Source: JANMJD01 sp963828405
Lineage (GTDB): Bacteria > Actinomycetota > Acidimicrobiia > Acidimicrobiales > Ilumatobacteraceae
Assembly (NCBI GenBank): GCA_963828405.1
Contig: CAWHEG010000031.1
Coordinates: forward strand, 1,674,001 to 1,738,000
Length of the DNA: 64,000 nt
Direction of reading: 5' to 3'
In this document: piece after piece, positions 52,438 to 60,902 of the stretch
Numbering within the stretch: position 1 is the first letter of the stretch
Layout of the letters: the number at the start of each line of letters is the position of its first letter
The notes under the pieces: model-generated
Told to the model about the DNA's origin: nothing
Seen by the model: the letters and a program-made list of their open reading frames with translations, nothing else
Database searches by the model: none
Position numbers and translations under genes: made by a program

Positions 52438-53376
52438 CTACCAGACGTCGAGGTTGACGTCGGGGTCGTCGACGCGGGCGAGGTGCGCCGTGCCCTCGGC
52501 GCAGCTGTCGAGGAGCGGGCACCAGCGGCAGTGGACGGCCGGACGTTTGGTCGGCTGGTCGGCCCGGCGATCGAGCTCGATGATGCGCATCACGCCGTCG
52601 ATCGTGCGACGGAGCGCGGACTGGAGCATGCCTTCGCTGACGTCCTCGGCATGCGCCCGGGCCGAGTCGAGGTAGTAGGTCGCCACCTTCCGCGGCGGCC
52701 GCCCCGATCGGATCGTCTCGAGTAGTGCGTAGAAGCGGAGATCCTCCCGGTGGGTGCTGGCCGACCCGCCCGATTTGAGGTCGATGATCACCTTCTGACC
52801 GATCTCGCCGAGTGTGAGGTCGGTCTTCCCGCCGAGCTTGAGGTGGCCGTCGAGGAGTTCGACGACGACGCTCGATTCGGTGACGGGGCGCCACTTGGCC
52901 TTCAGGGGTGGAAAGCACTCCATGAACTTGGTCGCCCGGTCGGTGGCGAAGCCGCGTAGCTCGGCCCGCTCACCCTCGGTCAGACGGTTGATGTACGTGC
53001 TGACGCCCTTGGCAGATTCGCCCAGACGGGCGAGCGCCTCGTCGACCATCTCTGCCGGCGCGACGTCCCCCCGCCAGTTGAGCGCCAGCTCGATCGCCTT
53101 GTGGGCGACCACGCCCCGGGCGCTCGCCGGCGTCCAGTTGAAGTCGTTGGCCTGCTCGGCGACGTAGTGCGTCTCGCAGCCGTTGATCAGCGCCAGGTCG
53201 CGCTTGCCGATCCACATCTCCGGGCCGGCCACGGCTTCGTCACGGATGATCTCCATCGCCTCGAACAGCTCGGCCTCGAGCTCGGCGGCCAGCTCGGCGC
53301 GGGGCGGCGGTCGATCGTCGGCCGATCGCCCGAGGAGGGCGATGACGCCGTGTTGGGCCGGGTTCAGCGGGAGCAC
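52438..53376 (-). CDS. RecB-family PD-(D/E)XK nuclease with Fe-S cluster
   Basis: 312 aa. The nuclease core has GGKTDLTLGEIGQKVIIDLK with Asp and the D-x-K pair. Cysteines are placed as in Cas4/AddB-type proteins: one near the N-terminus (INGCETHYV) and three near the C-terminus (CRWCPLLDSC), a likely [4Fe-4S] cluster that stabilises the nuclease. The start at GTG 53376 begins the conserved PLNPAQHGVIALLG; the frame upstream is not conserved. It may act in DNA repair or defence. Confidence 0.82.
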   Translation of the reverse strand: MLPLNPAQHGVIALLGRSADDRPPPRAELAAELEAELFEAMEIIRDEAVAGPEMWIGKRDLALINGCETHYVAEQANDFNWTPASARGVVAHKAIELALNWRGDVAPAEMVDEALARLGESAKGVSTYINRLTEGERAELRGFATDRATKFMECFPPLKAKWRPVTESSVVVELLDGHLKLGGKTDLTLGEIGQKVIIDLKSGGSASTHREDLRFYALLETIRSGRPPRKVATYYLDSARAHAEDVSEGMLQSALRRTIDGVMRIIELDRRADQPTKRPAVHCRWCPLLDSCAEGTAHLARVDDPDVNLDVW

Positions 53377-53488
53377 GCATGGATGGTACGTGCACGGTGC
53401 GCGAGGGTTGTGACCATCGCCGCGTCGACGTCGCCACCGACCGCCGTGCCCGACGATCCGTGACACAGGCTTCTGGCACGCTGCCGGC

Positions 53489-53818
53489 ATGAGTGCTGCG
53501 GCCACCACCCTTCAGTTCGCCGAAGCCGCTCGCGCCCTGTCCCAGGCCGCCCGGGCCAAGGGGTTGATCGCCCCCGCGTTCCGTAGCCCGCCCCGGTTGT
53601 CGGGCGTCGATCGCTCGATCCGCCACCGTGATCGGCACTACGTGGTGGCCGTGCGCACCCGCGGAAGGCCATGGGTAGCCGTCGCGGCCGACATGATCGA
53701 GGGGGTGGTCACGGCCAACGGGTTGGTCGGCGGCGCCGCCGTCAGGGTCCGGGGGGCGATGTGGGCGGTGCTCGGGTTCGACGTCGAAGTCGAGCGTCCC
53801 CTCGGCCGGGCGGCCTGA
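53489..53818 (+). CDS. Small hypothetical protein
   Basis: 109 aa with a helical N-terminus (ATTLQFAEAARALSQAARAKG) and a basic middle (RSIRHRDRHYVVAVRTRGRP), followed by VAVAADMIEGVVTANGLVGG. I do not recognise the family. Divergent from the nuclease gene with a 112-bp gap; the composition is normal for the region and the frame has no shadows stronger than itself. Confidence 0.5.
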   Translation: MSAAATTLQFAEAARALSQAARAKGLIAPAFRSPPRLSGVDRSIRHRDRHYVVAVRTRGRPWVAVAADMIEGVVTANGLVGGAAVRVRGAMWAVLGFDVEVERPLGRAA

Positions 53819-53869
53819 ACTCGGCGGCCCTCGGCCCGCCGACGGTGCGTTGGTGGCGCGGCTTGCGCT

Positions 53870-55069
53870 TCAGCCGAGGAGGTGCTCGTCGTAGGGGTAG
53901 GTCGACAGGCGTATGGGTGCGCCGTCGGTGATCAGCACCTGCTGCTCGAGCTTCACCGCTTCGCGGGCACCCGGCGGCGCCACCAGGCTCTCGACGCACA
54001 GGACCATGCCGGTGGCGAACTCGCCGTCGTAGCCGTCGGCGTCGAACCGGTGACGATTGACGACGAGGGGATACTCGTTGCACAGACCGATGCCGTGCAC
54101 GAGACACGAATTGACCGGCGAATGGAGTCCGTCGGGTGGGAGGTTGGCCTGCTCGGCGAACCGGCGGAAGCCGACGCCGGCGCGCAGCAGCCCGATGTTG
54201 GTCTCGACCTGCTCGTACGCAGCGCGATACATCCGCCGCTGCTCCGGCGTGGGGGCGCGGTCCCCGGCCACCCAGGTGCGCGAGATGTCGACCGAATAGC
54301 CACCGAGGCCGATCAGATCGGTGTCGAAGGCGACGATGTCGCCGTCGGCGATCACCCGGTCGGAGCATTCCTGGTACCACGGGTTGGTCCGCGGGCCCGA
54401 GGTGAGCAACCGAGTCTCGAACCACTCCCCTCCCGCCTCGATGTTCGCTCGATGGAGCACGGCCCACAGTTCGAGCTCGGTCATTCCCGGTCGCATGGCG
54501 GTCTGCATCGCGGCGATCCCGGTCTCGCAGGCGGCGACGGCTCGGCCGATCGCGGCGATCTCCTCGTCGGTCTTGATGACCCTCGCCAGGTTCGCCACCT
54601 CCTGCCCGTCGACGATGTCCACCCCGAGGGAGCTCAGCGCCGCGTAACCGGCCGGGTCGAGCCGATCCACGGCGACGCGGCGTCGGCCGATCGTTGGGCG
54701 GCCGAGGAGGTCGGAGATCTCCCGGGCCCAGACGGTGGCGAACTCGCCGGTCCGCGGCCCGGTGATGAAGTGGTACCAGCTCACAGCGCCGCGCACCTCC
54801 CCGACGGCGGGGTGCCCATCGGAGAGGTGGTCGCAACCCTTGAAATCGAACATCACCGCGGTGCCCTCGGCCGGGACGAAGGCGTACCGGCAGGGATTGT
54901 GCAGCGAGTACACCGACATGTTCGAGGTGCCGGTGGCGTAGCGGATGTTGATCGGGTCGTAGAACACTGCGGCGTCACACCCGGCGAGGACCAACTGTCG
55001 CTGCACACGAGCCAACCTGCCGAGCTCGAGCGGCGGATCCGATGCGGCGAACGGATGGGGGAGCGACAT
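53870..55069 (-). CDS. M24-family metallopeptidase-like protein, related to DMSP lyase DddP
   Basis: 399 aa. The N-terminal half has FYDPINIRYATGTSNM and HNPCRYAF, which follow DddP. The pita-bread catalytic half has metal ligands Asp249, Asp251 (FDTDL), Asp261 (VDISRTW), His325 (HGIGLC), Glu360 (VESLV) and Glu375 (LEQQVL). The spacings between them (2, 10, 64, 35, 15) are the same as those I recall for DddP. The proposed DddP catalytic base falls on Asn331 here, so DMSP cleavage is doubtful and an Xaa-Pro aminopeptidase-like or related lyase role is possible. It is followed on the same strand, upstream, by a 2OG oxygenase gene. Confidence 0.72.
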   Translation of the reverse strand: MSLPHPFAASDPPLELGRLARVQRQLVLAGCDAAVFYDPINIRYATGTSNMSVYSLHNPCRYAFVPAEGTAVMFDFKGCDHLSDGHPAVGEVRGAVSWYHFITGPRTGEFATVWAREISDLLGRPTIGRRRVAVDRLDPAGYAALSSLGVDIVDGQEVANLARVIKTDEEIAAIGRAVAACETGIAAMQTAMRPGMTELELWAVLHRANIEAGGEWFETRLLTSGPRTNPWYQECSDRVIADGDIVAFDTDLIGLGGYSVDISRTWVAGDRAPTPEQRRMYRAAYEQVETNIGLLRAGVGFRRFAEQANLPPDGLHSPVNSCLVHGIGLCNEYPLVVNRHRFDADGYDGEFATGMVLCVESLVAPPGAREAVKLEQQVLITDGAPIRLSTYPYDEHLLG

Positions 55070-55080
55070 CGGCCGGGCGA

Positions 55081-55974
55081 TCAGAAGATCAGGGCGTCGG
55101 GCGCCTGAGCGGCCAACTGTTCGGCGACCAGGTGGGCCTCGGTGACCCGGCCGTAGACGGCGCGGGTGCGGTCGACGGGGCCGATGACGCCGGGCCGGTT
55201 GGCGTAGCTGAGCACGGCGACATGGCGCTCGTTGGCGCCGCGGACCTCGGTGACCCGGTGCAGCGAGTAGCGGCCGAGGAAGATCTGCACGTCACCGGGC
55301 CGGAGCAGGCGCGTGGCGAGCAACTCGGGCGCCTCGCCCCGCAGGACGAGGCCGAGCCCGTCGAGGTTCTCGTCGCCGGGCCGGCGCAGGTTCGGCGCGA
55401 ACTCGAACTCACCCCCGGCATCCGGCGCCCGGGTCATCGCCGTGATGACGTACTCGTTGGTGTCGTAATGCCACGACAGCTGTCCGCCCGGAGGGATCAC
55501 GGTTGCGATGAGCCCGGCCAAAGGGTCGGCGTACTCGAAGATGCGCGTCGCCCTGACGCAACCGGCCACGAACGCCTTGAAGGTATGGCTGACGTACAGC
55601 CGGTGCATCACCGAGTCGGGCGGCATCTGATCGCGGGTGATGTGCCCGACATGGCGCTCGAACACCATCGCCCGCGGATCGTCGCCCGGCAATGCGGCCT
55701 GGGAGTCGGTCCGCGCGTACACGCTGGCCAGGTGGATCCGCATGAACGCCTTCGGAGCGAGATCGGCGATCTCCTGCGAGGCCCGGTCGAGGGCCGCCGG
55801 GCGCAGGAATCCGTCGAGTGTCGCGCAGCCGTCGTAGGCGAGCGCGGCGATCGTCTGATCGACGGTCGAGCGCCACGCCGGCGAGCCCGGGTCTGCGATT
55901 GGGTAACGGTCGAGGTCGACCAGGTCGTCGACGGTGTCGAGCTGCGGATCGGCGAATCTCAGCGGTGGGCTCAC
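55081..55974 (-). CDS. 2-oxoglutarate/Fe(II)-dependent oxygenase
   Basis: 297 aa double-stranded beta-helix enzyme. The iron triad is seen as HYD in LSWHYDTNEYV and a distal His in SLHRVTEV, with a 2OG-binding Arg further on (VRGANERHVAVLSY). An Asp, not Gly, in the HxD motif means it is a hydroxylase rather than a halogenase. The gene is 11 bp upstream of the DddP-like gene, so both are likely co-transcribed and may act on one substrate. Confidence 0.82.
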   Translation of the reverse strand: MSPPLRFADPQLDTVDDLVDLDRYPIADPGSPAWRSTVDQTIAALAYDGCATLDGFLRPAALDRASQEIADLAPKAFMRIHLASVYARTDSQAALPGDDPRAMVFERHVGHITRDQMPPDSVMHRLYVSHTFKAFVAGCVRATRIFEYADPLAGLIATVIPPGGQLSWHYDTNEYVITAMTRAPDAGGEFEFAPNLRRPGDENLDGLGLVLRGEAPELLATRLLRPGDVQIFLGRYSLHRVTEVRGANERHVAVLSYANRPGVIGPVDRTRAVYGRVTEAHLVAEQLAAQAPDALIF

Positions 55975-56012
55975 CGGATCAGCGTAGACGGGCGAGAACT
56001 ATCCTCGGGAGC

Positions 56013-56975
56013 GTGGTTCGACTCACCCTGCACCCACCGGGCACCGCGATCGACGACCTGTCAGCGGCACTGCACGGAGACGGATACGTCCTCGTCGAGC
56101 GGGCTGCTCCCGAGCTCACGAACCGTGCGTTCGCCGACCTGATCGATGACATCGAGGCCGCGCCCCTGGGCCACACGCCGTTTCTCGGGGACCGGACCAA
56201 GCGGCTCGGCGGGCTTCTGCGCCGCTCGGCCGCAGCCCAGCAGCTGGCGATCCATCCGCTGGTGATGGCGCTCGCCGACCGCGCCCTGCAGCCCAACTGC
56301 GCGCGCTACCAGCTGAACTTCTCCGGGATCATGCACCTCCTCCCCGGCGCTGCAGCCCAGGGCCTGCACCGCGATGGCGATCTCTACCCGTTCCTCTTCC
56401 CCAGCCCGTCGACCTTGATGCCCACGATGTGGGCGTTGAGCGACTTCACATCCGACAACGGCGCAACCGTGATCGTGCCCGGCAGCCATCGCTGGTCGGA
56501 GGACCGCGAGCCGTTCGCCGACGAGATGGTGGCGGCAGAGATGCCGGCGGGTTCGGTGCTCATCTACCTGTCGGGCACCCTCCACGGGGGCGGCACGAAC
56601 CGATCAACGGTGAACCGGACCGGACTGGCGCTGCAGTACAGCCTTGGCTGGCTTCGTCAGGAGGAGAACCAGTACCTGGCCAGTCCGCCCGAGGTCGCGC
56701 GCACCTTCCCTGAGCGGCTGCAACGGTTGATCGGCTACGACTACGGCGGCCCGTACCTCGGCTTCGTCGATGGCGACAGCCCGTTGCGGCTGCTCGTCGA
56801 CGGCTACGACGGCCCGCCAGAGCGGACCGACCCCGAGGTCGATGCGTTGGCCGCCCGCATCGTGCGCCTCCCCTGGGGGCGGTTGGTGGCGGAACCAACT
56901 GTCGCGCGCGAGGGCGAACCGGTGCCGACGATCAAGGGCCTCGGTCCCGCTGGCGACCCTACGGACTGGGCCTGA
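56013..56975 (+). CDS. Phytanoyl-CoA dioxygenase-family oxygenase
   Basis: 320 aa from a GTG start. The HxD of the iron site is in GLHRDGDLYP and the distal His in SGTLHGGGTNRS; the 2OG-binding Arg is in NRTGLALQYS. PhyH-family enzymes hydroxylate lipids, osmolytes such as ectoine, or other small molecules. It is divergent from the other 2OG oxygenase with a 38-bp gap, so the two promoters overlap. Confidence 0.85.
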   Translation: MVRLTLHPPGTAIDDLSAALHGDGYVLVERAAPELTNRAFADLIDDIEAAPLGHTPFLGDRTKRLGGLLRRSAAAQQLAIHPLVMALADRALQPNCARYQLNFSGIMHLLPGAAAQGLHRDGDLYPFLFPSPSTLMPTMWALSDFTSDNGATVIVPGSHRWSEDREPFADEMVAAEMPAGSVLIYLSGTLHGGGTNRSTVNRTGLALQYSLGWLRQEENQYLASPPEVARTFPERLQRLIGYDYGGPYLGFVDGDSPLRLLVDGYDGPPERTDPEVDALAARIVRLPWGRLVAEPTVAREGEPVPTIKGLGPAGDPTDWA

Positions 56976-57029
56976 CCGGCGCGGCGAGCCGTCTACTCAC
57001 CCGCGTCCCACCGCTAGCGTAGGTCGAAG

Positions 57030-57116
57030 GCCCGGGTGGTGGAATTGGCAGACACGGGGGGCTTAAACCCCCCTGACCGCAAGGTCATGTGGGTTCGAAC
57101 CCCACCCCGGGCACCA
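57030..57116 (+). tRNA. tRNA-Leu (anticodon TAA)
   Basis: A class II tRNA with acceptor arms GCCCGGG/CCCGGGC, D-arm GGTGGAATTGGCAGAC, anticodon stem GGGGG/CCCCC around CTTAAAC (anticodon TAA), a long variable arm TGACCGCAAGGTCA and T-arm GTGGGTTCGAACCCCAC. A genomic CCA is encoded at 57114-57116. It reads UUA and UUG, rare codons in this genome. Confidence 0.95.
57088..57114. repeat. Left direct repeat: tRNA-Leu 3' end
   Basis: A 27-bp stretch from the end of the variable arm to the first C of CCA, repeated at 59192-59218 with a single C/T difference. The following ~25 bp (GAGCTGGGC...ACGC) are also partly shared. Typical of an attachment-site duplication. Confidence 0.75.
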
Positions 57117-57386
57117 CCGCTGAGCTGGGCAAACGCCCCGGATTCTTCTCCGCCGGACCCGTATTGGTGGTCTTTGGGCATCGAGCTGGGCACGAGACGG
57201 GCACACGCGTCGAGCGACGGCAAACAGCAGTGGAATCGGAGGATCTGTCATACACAGGAGACATGACTCGCGTCCTGCCGTCGCGTCACGCATTGGCGTA
57301 CGATCTTGTTTCGGGTCGACTCAGGCGTGACCCGGCCGACGAATCTTCTTGGGCCTGGCGCGTGTGGCGTCAGAGGTGGCGGCCGG

Positions 57387-58859
57387 TCAGGTCCTCGTGT
57401 AGCGAGTGTCGTGAGCGCCCCGACTGCCGATGATGTCCACCCTTCCCGCGTCGCGCAGCGCTTTGAGTGTCTTTTGAATAGCGCTCTTCGATCGAGCAAG
57501 CGCTTTCGCCAGCTCGGCGACGGTCGAACCGCCAGAGCCGATGGCGTCGATGACGCGTTGCTGCGCAGGAGTGACGGGTGCGTCGACAGCGATCGCTCGC
57601 TGCTCACCGACGTGAGAATCCACTTGGCGTCGGAACAGGATTGCTGTGAAGCGGAGGCCTTGATCGAGGAAGGCGGGCGCCGGTTGTCCGGCCTCGTCAA
57701 CGGCTCGGAGCACCTCGGGGATGCCGCTTGCGAGCATCTCGACGACGCGCCCGTCGCGGAGTTCCACGTATTGGCAAAGTCTGACGAGGGAGAGGTTTCG
57801 AGCGGAGCTGAGTTGCTCGTGGCCGAGCCGATCGATGGTCACGCCGAAGAGGCCGCCCGGGTTCGTCAGGACTAGCCGGTCGTGTCGCAGACGGAGTTCG
57901 ATAGCCCGTGATGCGGACCAGGGCGCAAGGTCGCGGTGGACGAGAGCGTTCGACAGAAGTTCGCGGACTGCCACCGCCGGGTAGTCGAGTTCGGAACGTA
58001 CTCGGCCGTCGGGCATGTTCACGATGCGTTCTTGGCCGCGCTGACGGACCCAGGCGAGAGCCTCGTCGAGCATCACGGGGATCGGGCCCCCAAAGCGGCG
58101 CGTATCGCTCTGGCGGATGCTGTGGTCCGCCTCGTCGCTGGGCGCGACCGCCGCTTGGATGACGAAGTTCGGATACCACTGCTGCGGGTAGTCGCCCAGC
58201 GCCAAAAGGCCAGCGACGGTGACGCCGTCGTTCTCGGCCAGCACTCCGAGTTTCCTAAGCAGCACTCGATCATCGTCGATTCGAGTTAACCGCCCATCCG
58301 AGCGGCGAGCCGTCAACAACAGGGCTTGCACGAGGGTCGGGTCGAGCTCCGCGACCGACGCCTCGGGCACGATTTCGCGATCGAACGCGGGCTGCGAGCG
58401 GTTGGCGAGGAAGCCCTGGATCTCGAGTTCCGACAATCGGTAATCGCCGTCCCAGAACCTCATGTAGGCATCACCCGTAGCGCGAACCCGGCAGGGTTTC
58501 GCCGACGGTGGAGTCTCCCCGATACGCGCAAGTACGACGGTCTCGCCATCGACCACATCAAGGTTCGCCTCGATCGCCACCGGGGGATCGAATGCTTGTC
58601 GTGCCTTGGACACGAGGGTGTGCACGAGCTCGGCCGGATCCTTCAACCCGACAGGGGCGAATCGGTCGTTCTCCTCAATGCCGAGAATGACCCAACCGCC
58701 GCCAGGCAGATTCGACAGGGCCGACAAGGTTGGACCGAGCGACACCGGGTAGCCGCCCTTCGCAGACTTCGCCTCCACACTTGGGAGATCCGACCGGCGC
58801 CGGCGCATGCTTTCGACTATCTCCTGAGCTGTCTGCACGGTCACACCGTAGCGCATCAT
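57387..58859 (-). CDS. AlbA_2/Schlafen-type ATP-binding transcriptional regulator
   Basis: 490 aa. Residues about 15-130 are the AlbA_2 putative DNA-binding domain (VEAKSAKGG, LPGGGWVILGIEE). The centre has an HATPase_c_4-like block (VRELLSNALVHRDLAPWS, with the Asn typical of GHKL ATPases, and LTNPGGLFGVT). The C-terminus is a winged helix (GSGGSTVAELAKALARSKSA). Such proteins are common in mobile islands as regulators or defence factors. It lies alone between two copies of a tRNA-Leu 3' end; five 10-bp repeats sit directly upstream of its start codon. Confidence 0.85.
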   Translation of the reverse strand: MMRYGVTVQTAQEIVESMRRRRSDLPSVEAKSAKGGYPVSLGPTLSALSNLPGGGWVILGIEENDRFAPVGLKDPAELVHTLVSKARQAFDPPVAIEANLDVVDGETVVLARIGETPPSAKPCRVRATGDAYMRFWDGDYRLSELEIQGFLANRSQPAFDREIVPEASVAELDPTLVQALLLTARRSDGRLTRIDDDRVLLRKLGVLAENDGVTVAGLLALGDYPQQWYPNFVIQAAVAPSDEADHSIRQSDTRRFGGPIPVMLDEALAWVRQRGQERIVNMPDGRVRSELDYPAVAVRELLSNALVHRDLAPWSASRAIELRLRHDRLVLTNPGGLFGVTIDRLGHEQLSSARNLSLVRLCQYVELRDGRVVEMLASGIPEVLRAVDEAGQPAPAFLDQGLRFTAILFRRQVDSHVGEQRAIAVDAPVTPAQQRVIDAIGSGGSTVAELAKALARSKSAIQKTLKALRDAGRVDIIGSRGAHDTRYTRT

Positions 58860-58860
58860 C

Positions 58861-58910
58861 GGAACTCATCGGAACTCATCGGAACTCATCAGAACTCATC
58901 GGAACTCGTC
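58861..58910. repeat. Five tandem decamers upstream of the AlbA_2 gene
   Basis: GGAACTCATC is repeated five times without gaps, copy 4 with A and copy 5 with G variants. The array begins 2 bp upstream of the minus-strand ATG at 58859. The 10-bp period puts every unit on the same face of the helix, as expected for cooperative operator binding. Confidence 0.9.
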
Positions 58911-59149
58911 CGAGCGCCGAGCCCGAGTTTCACTATCGGTGGGGAGTGACTCCGGCACAGGCAGACATTCAAATGTTTGCCAGATGACGATGACGGCCAA
59001 CCAAAGGTCCGGGTGGTGAGGACAGACGATGGGGGCACGAAGCGGTCACCGGACTGTCGGGCACGGCGGGCTACGATGGCGCACTCGGCGGACTGGGCGG
59101 ACGAAAGGTCCAGATCGGAGGCGACGAGGCGGACGGGAGCGCCCTCGCC

Positions 59150-59218
59150 GGACGGATTTGGAGGTCTTAACCCCCCCTTCCCGTAGGGGAGTGTGGGTTC
59201 GAATCCCACCCCGGGCAC
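59150..59218 (+). pseudogene. tRNA-Leu 3'-half remnant
   Basis: Sequence from the anticodon stem-loop (GGAGG TCTTAAC CCCCC), a variable arm-like TTCCCGTAGGGGA and a complete T-arm plus 3' acceptor CCGGGC. The 5' half (acceptor, D-arm) is missing, so it is not functional. It marks the right border of the small island. Confidence 0.75.
59192..59218. repeat. Right direct repeat: tRNA-Leu 3' end
   Basis: Copy of the 27-bp repeat at 57088 with one mismatch, inside the tRNA 3'-half remnant. Confidence 0.75.
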
Positions 59219-59449
59219 ATGGGTTGAGCTGGGCCGACGCGTCCACGAGGTGTCGAGAGACGGTGTTCATGCCTCTCGAACCGGCCGCACGTCCCCCGAT
59301 TTTTTCGGCTGGCACTGCTCTCGAGCAGGTTGGTGCTGGCTGAGCCCAGGCTCTACGCCTATGCGGATTTCGGGGAGAGCCAGGGCGAAGTCCTCAGCCT
59401 GTTCCTCGAGCGGTGGTCGAGGTGTCGACTCCGGGAGTCGTCGGCCACG
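59219..59449. other. Intergenic region after the tRNA remnant
   Basis: No gene recognised. The first 25 bp resemble the DNA after the intact tRNA-Leu (TTGAGCTGGGCCGACGCG). A plus-strand open frame starts near 59330, but its later part is the antisense of the permease fragment. Confidence 0.5.
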
Positions 59450-60085
59450 CTAGAGGACGTCTCTGCGAGGCGCGGCGATGAGCGCGAGGGCCGCCGCGGC
59501 GGCGGTGTAGACGACGAGGAGCAGGCCACCGATGGGTGCGTCGAGCAGCGTTCCGCTGGTGGCGACTGTCGGGCCGAGCTGCAGCAGCCCAAAGGTCGCT
59601 CCTCCCGGTGTCCACCGCCCGATCTCCGGGAGTGCGTCGATGAGCAGACGCTCTACGGCGAGTATCCAGACGAGCGAGGCGACCACGGCGACGATCTGGT
59701 TGCTGAGCAGGGCGCCGACGGCGAGACCGATCACGCTGTAGAGCGCCATGACGACGAACGCTGCTGCGACCACCTGCCAGAACTCGGCGTCGGACGTCGC
59801 GTTGCCGTCGCGGGTTCGGATCAACGTCGTCGTGGCGACGATCGAGACGACGAGTGTGCCCTCGGTGAGGACGACGCTGGCGAGGACGAGCATCAGGCCC
59901 TTCGAGACGAGGACCCGGGTCCGGCGCGGCTCGACGAGGAACGTGGAGGTGATTGTGCCATAGCGGATCTCTTGGGTGAATGCGAGCACCCCGAGGATCA
60001 GCATGGTCACCTGGGGCACGCCGAAGCTGTCGCCGACGATGCGGGCCAGCAGCGCGGGGTCGTCGAGGGAGAGCGCGTTGCCGGG
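59450..60085 (-). pseudogene. ABC-2-type permease, N-terminally truncated
   Basis: About 210 codons of a membrane permease: GNALSLDDPALLARIVGDSF, FTQEIRYGTITSTFLVEPRR and four or five hydrophobic helices to the C-terminus (APRRDVL). The N-terminal cytoplasmic part and first helix are missing. In-frame sequence upstream of about 60085 belongs to a truncated hydrolase gene instead, so two genes have been joined by a deletion. Confidence 0.75.
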
Positions 60086-60567
60086 TGTTCGGCCGCCGCC
60101 TTGCCGATGACCCAGCTGCCCTGACTGGCGCCCCATAGACCGTCGTTGTCGGCACGTACATCCGGATGCGTCTGCAAGTAGTGCAACGCCACCATCGACT
60201 CCGCGACCCTGTCTTCGATGATCTCGACCGGGTACTCGCCGGTGGATCGACCAACTCCAGGGGAGTCGTAGCGCAGCACGGCGTAGCCATCGCGCACCAT
60301 CGCGCGGGAGAAGTTGATGAAGGCCGCCGAGGCCGCACCAGCGCGAACCCCCGTCGTCGTCGGAGCGCCGCCGTCGACGAGCACGATGGCCGGGTACGGT
60401 CCCTCTCCCGGCGGGAGAGTCAGTACACCAAAGAGTTCGTCCTCACCGAAGGGAAATGTGACTTCCTGTTCTGTCCACCGCTGGCCTGGGGACACGTCGG
60501 TGGTTGAGTCGCCGCCACAAGCAGCAGCAATGAGCGCCATCGTGGCCAGCAAGCCCAGACGCCTCAT
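60070..60567 (-). pseudogene. Lipoprotein alpha/beta hydrolase, C-terminally truncated
   Basis: The N-terminus is a lipoprotein signal peptide (RRLGLLATMALIAAACGG, lipobox Cys 17). The hydrolase core has LVDGGAPTT, VLRYDSPGVGRSTG and the nucleophile elbow LWGASQGSWV with Ser. Shortly after, at about 60085, the frame runs out of similarity and joins the permease fragment. The Asp and His of the catalytic triad are missing, so it is inactive. Confidence 0.8.
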
Positions 60568-60682
60568 GATCAGCTCCCGAGTAGGCCCTAATTGCCGCGA
60601 GCGCCGACCCGGAGCGCCAGTGCCCTTTGTCCCATGCGAAGGCGCCCGCCATGCAATGTCCGCGTTGTGTGGCGCGCCGCGA

Positions 60683-60817
60683 CATCACGGGAACGCATCG
60701 GACGGACGGGGCCGACGGCGATTCGGTGCACGGCCAGCCCGTCATGTGCACACGATGTGCACAGAACTGGACGACCCGGCGCATCACGGGAACGCATCGG
60801 ACGGACGGGGCCGACGG
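60683..60817. repeat. 36-bp direct repeat, two copies 99 bp apart
   Basis: Identical 36-mers at 60683-60718 and 60782-60817 beginning CATCACGGGAACGCATCGG. A diverged third relative continues as AGGTCCAGATC...CGGACGGGAGCGC at 60819 and again at 59106-59142 beside the tRNA remnant. Confidence 0.8.
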
Positions 60818-60902
60818 AAGGTCCAGATCAGGGACTACGAGACGGACGGGAGCGCACCGGGCTGGACTGGCTAATCCACTTCTTCCGACGCCACCCGCCG
60901 CC

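Noticed and set aside
52164..52457. Pro/Arg/Ser repeat proteins encoded by the heptamer array
   Set aside because: Open in several frames only because of the repeat; no start context or similarity.
58861..58910. Decamer array as a CRISPR array
   Set aside because: Repeats are contiguous with no spacers and are too short; no cas genes are present.
59150..59218. A second functional tRNA-Leu
   Set aside because: The 5' acceptor strand and D-arm are missing, so it cannot fold as a tRNA.
59330..60124. 264-codon plus-strand open frame
   Set aside because: Mostly antisense of the permease fragment; the first 40 codons alone have no recognised family.
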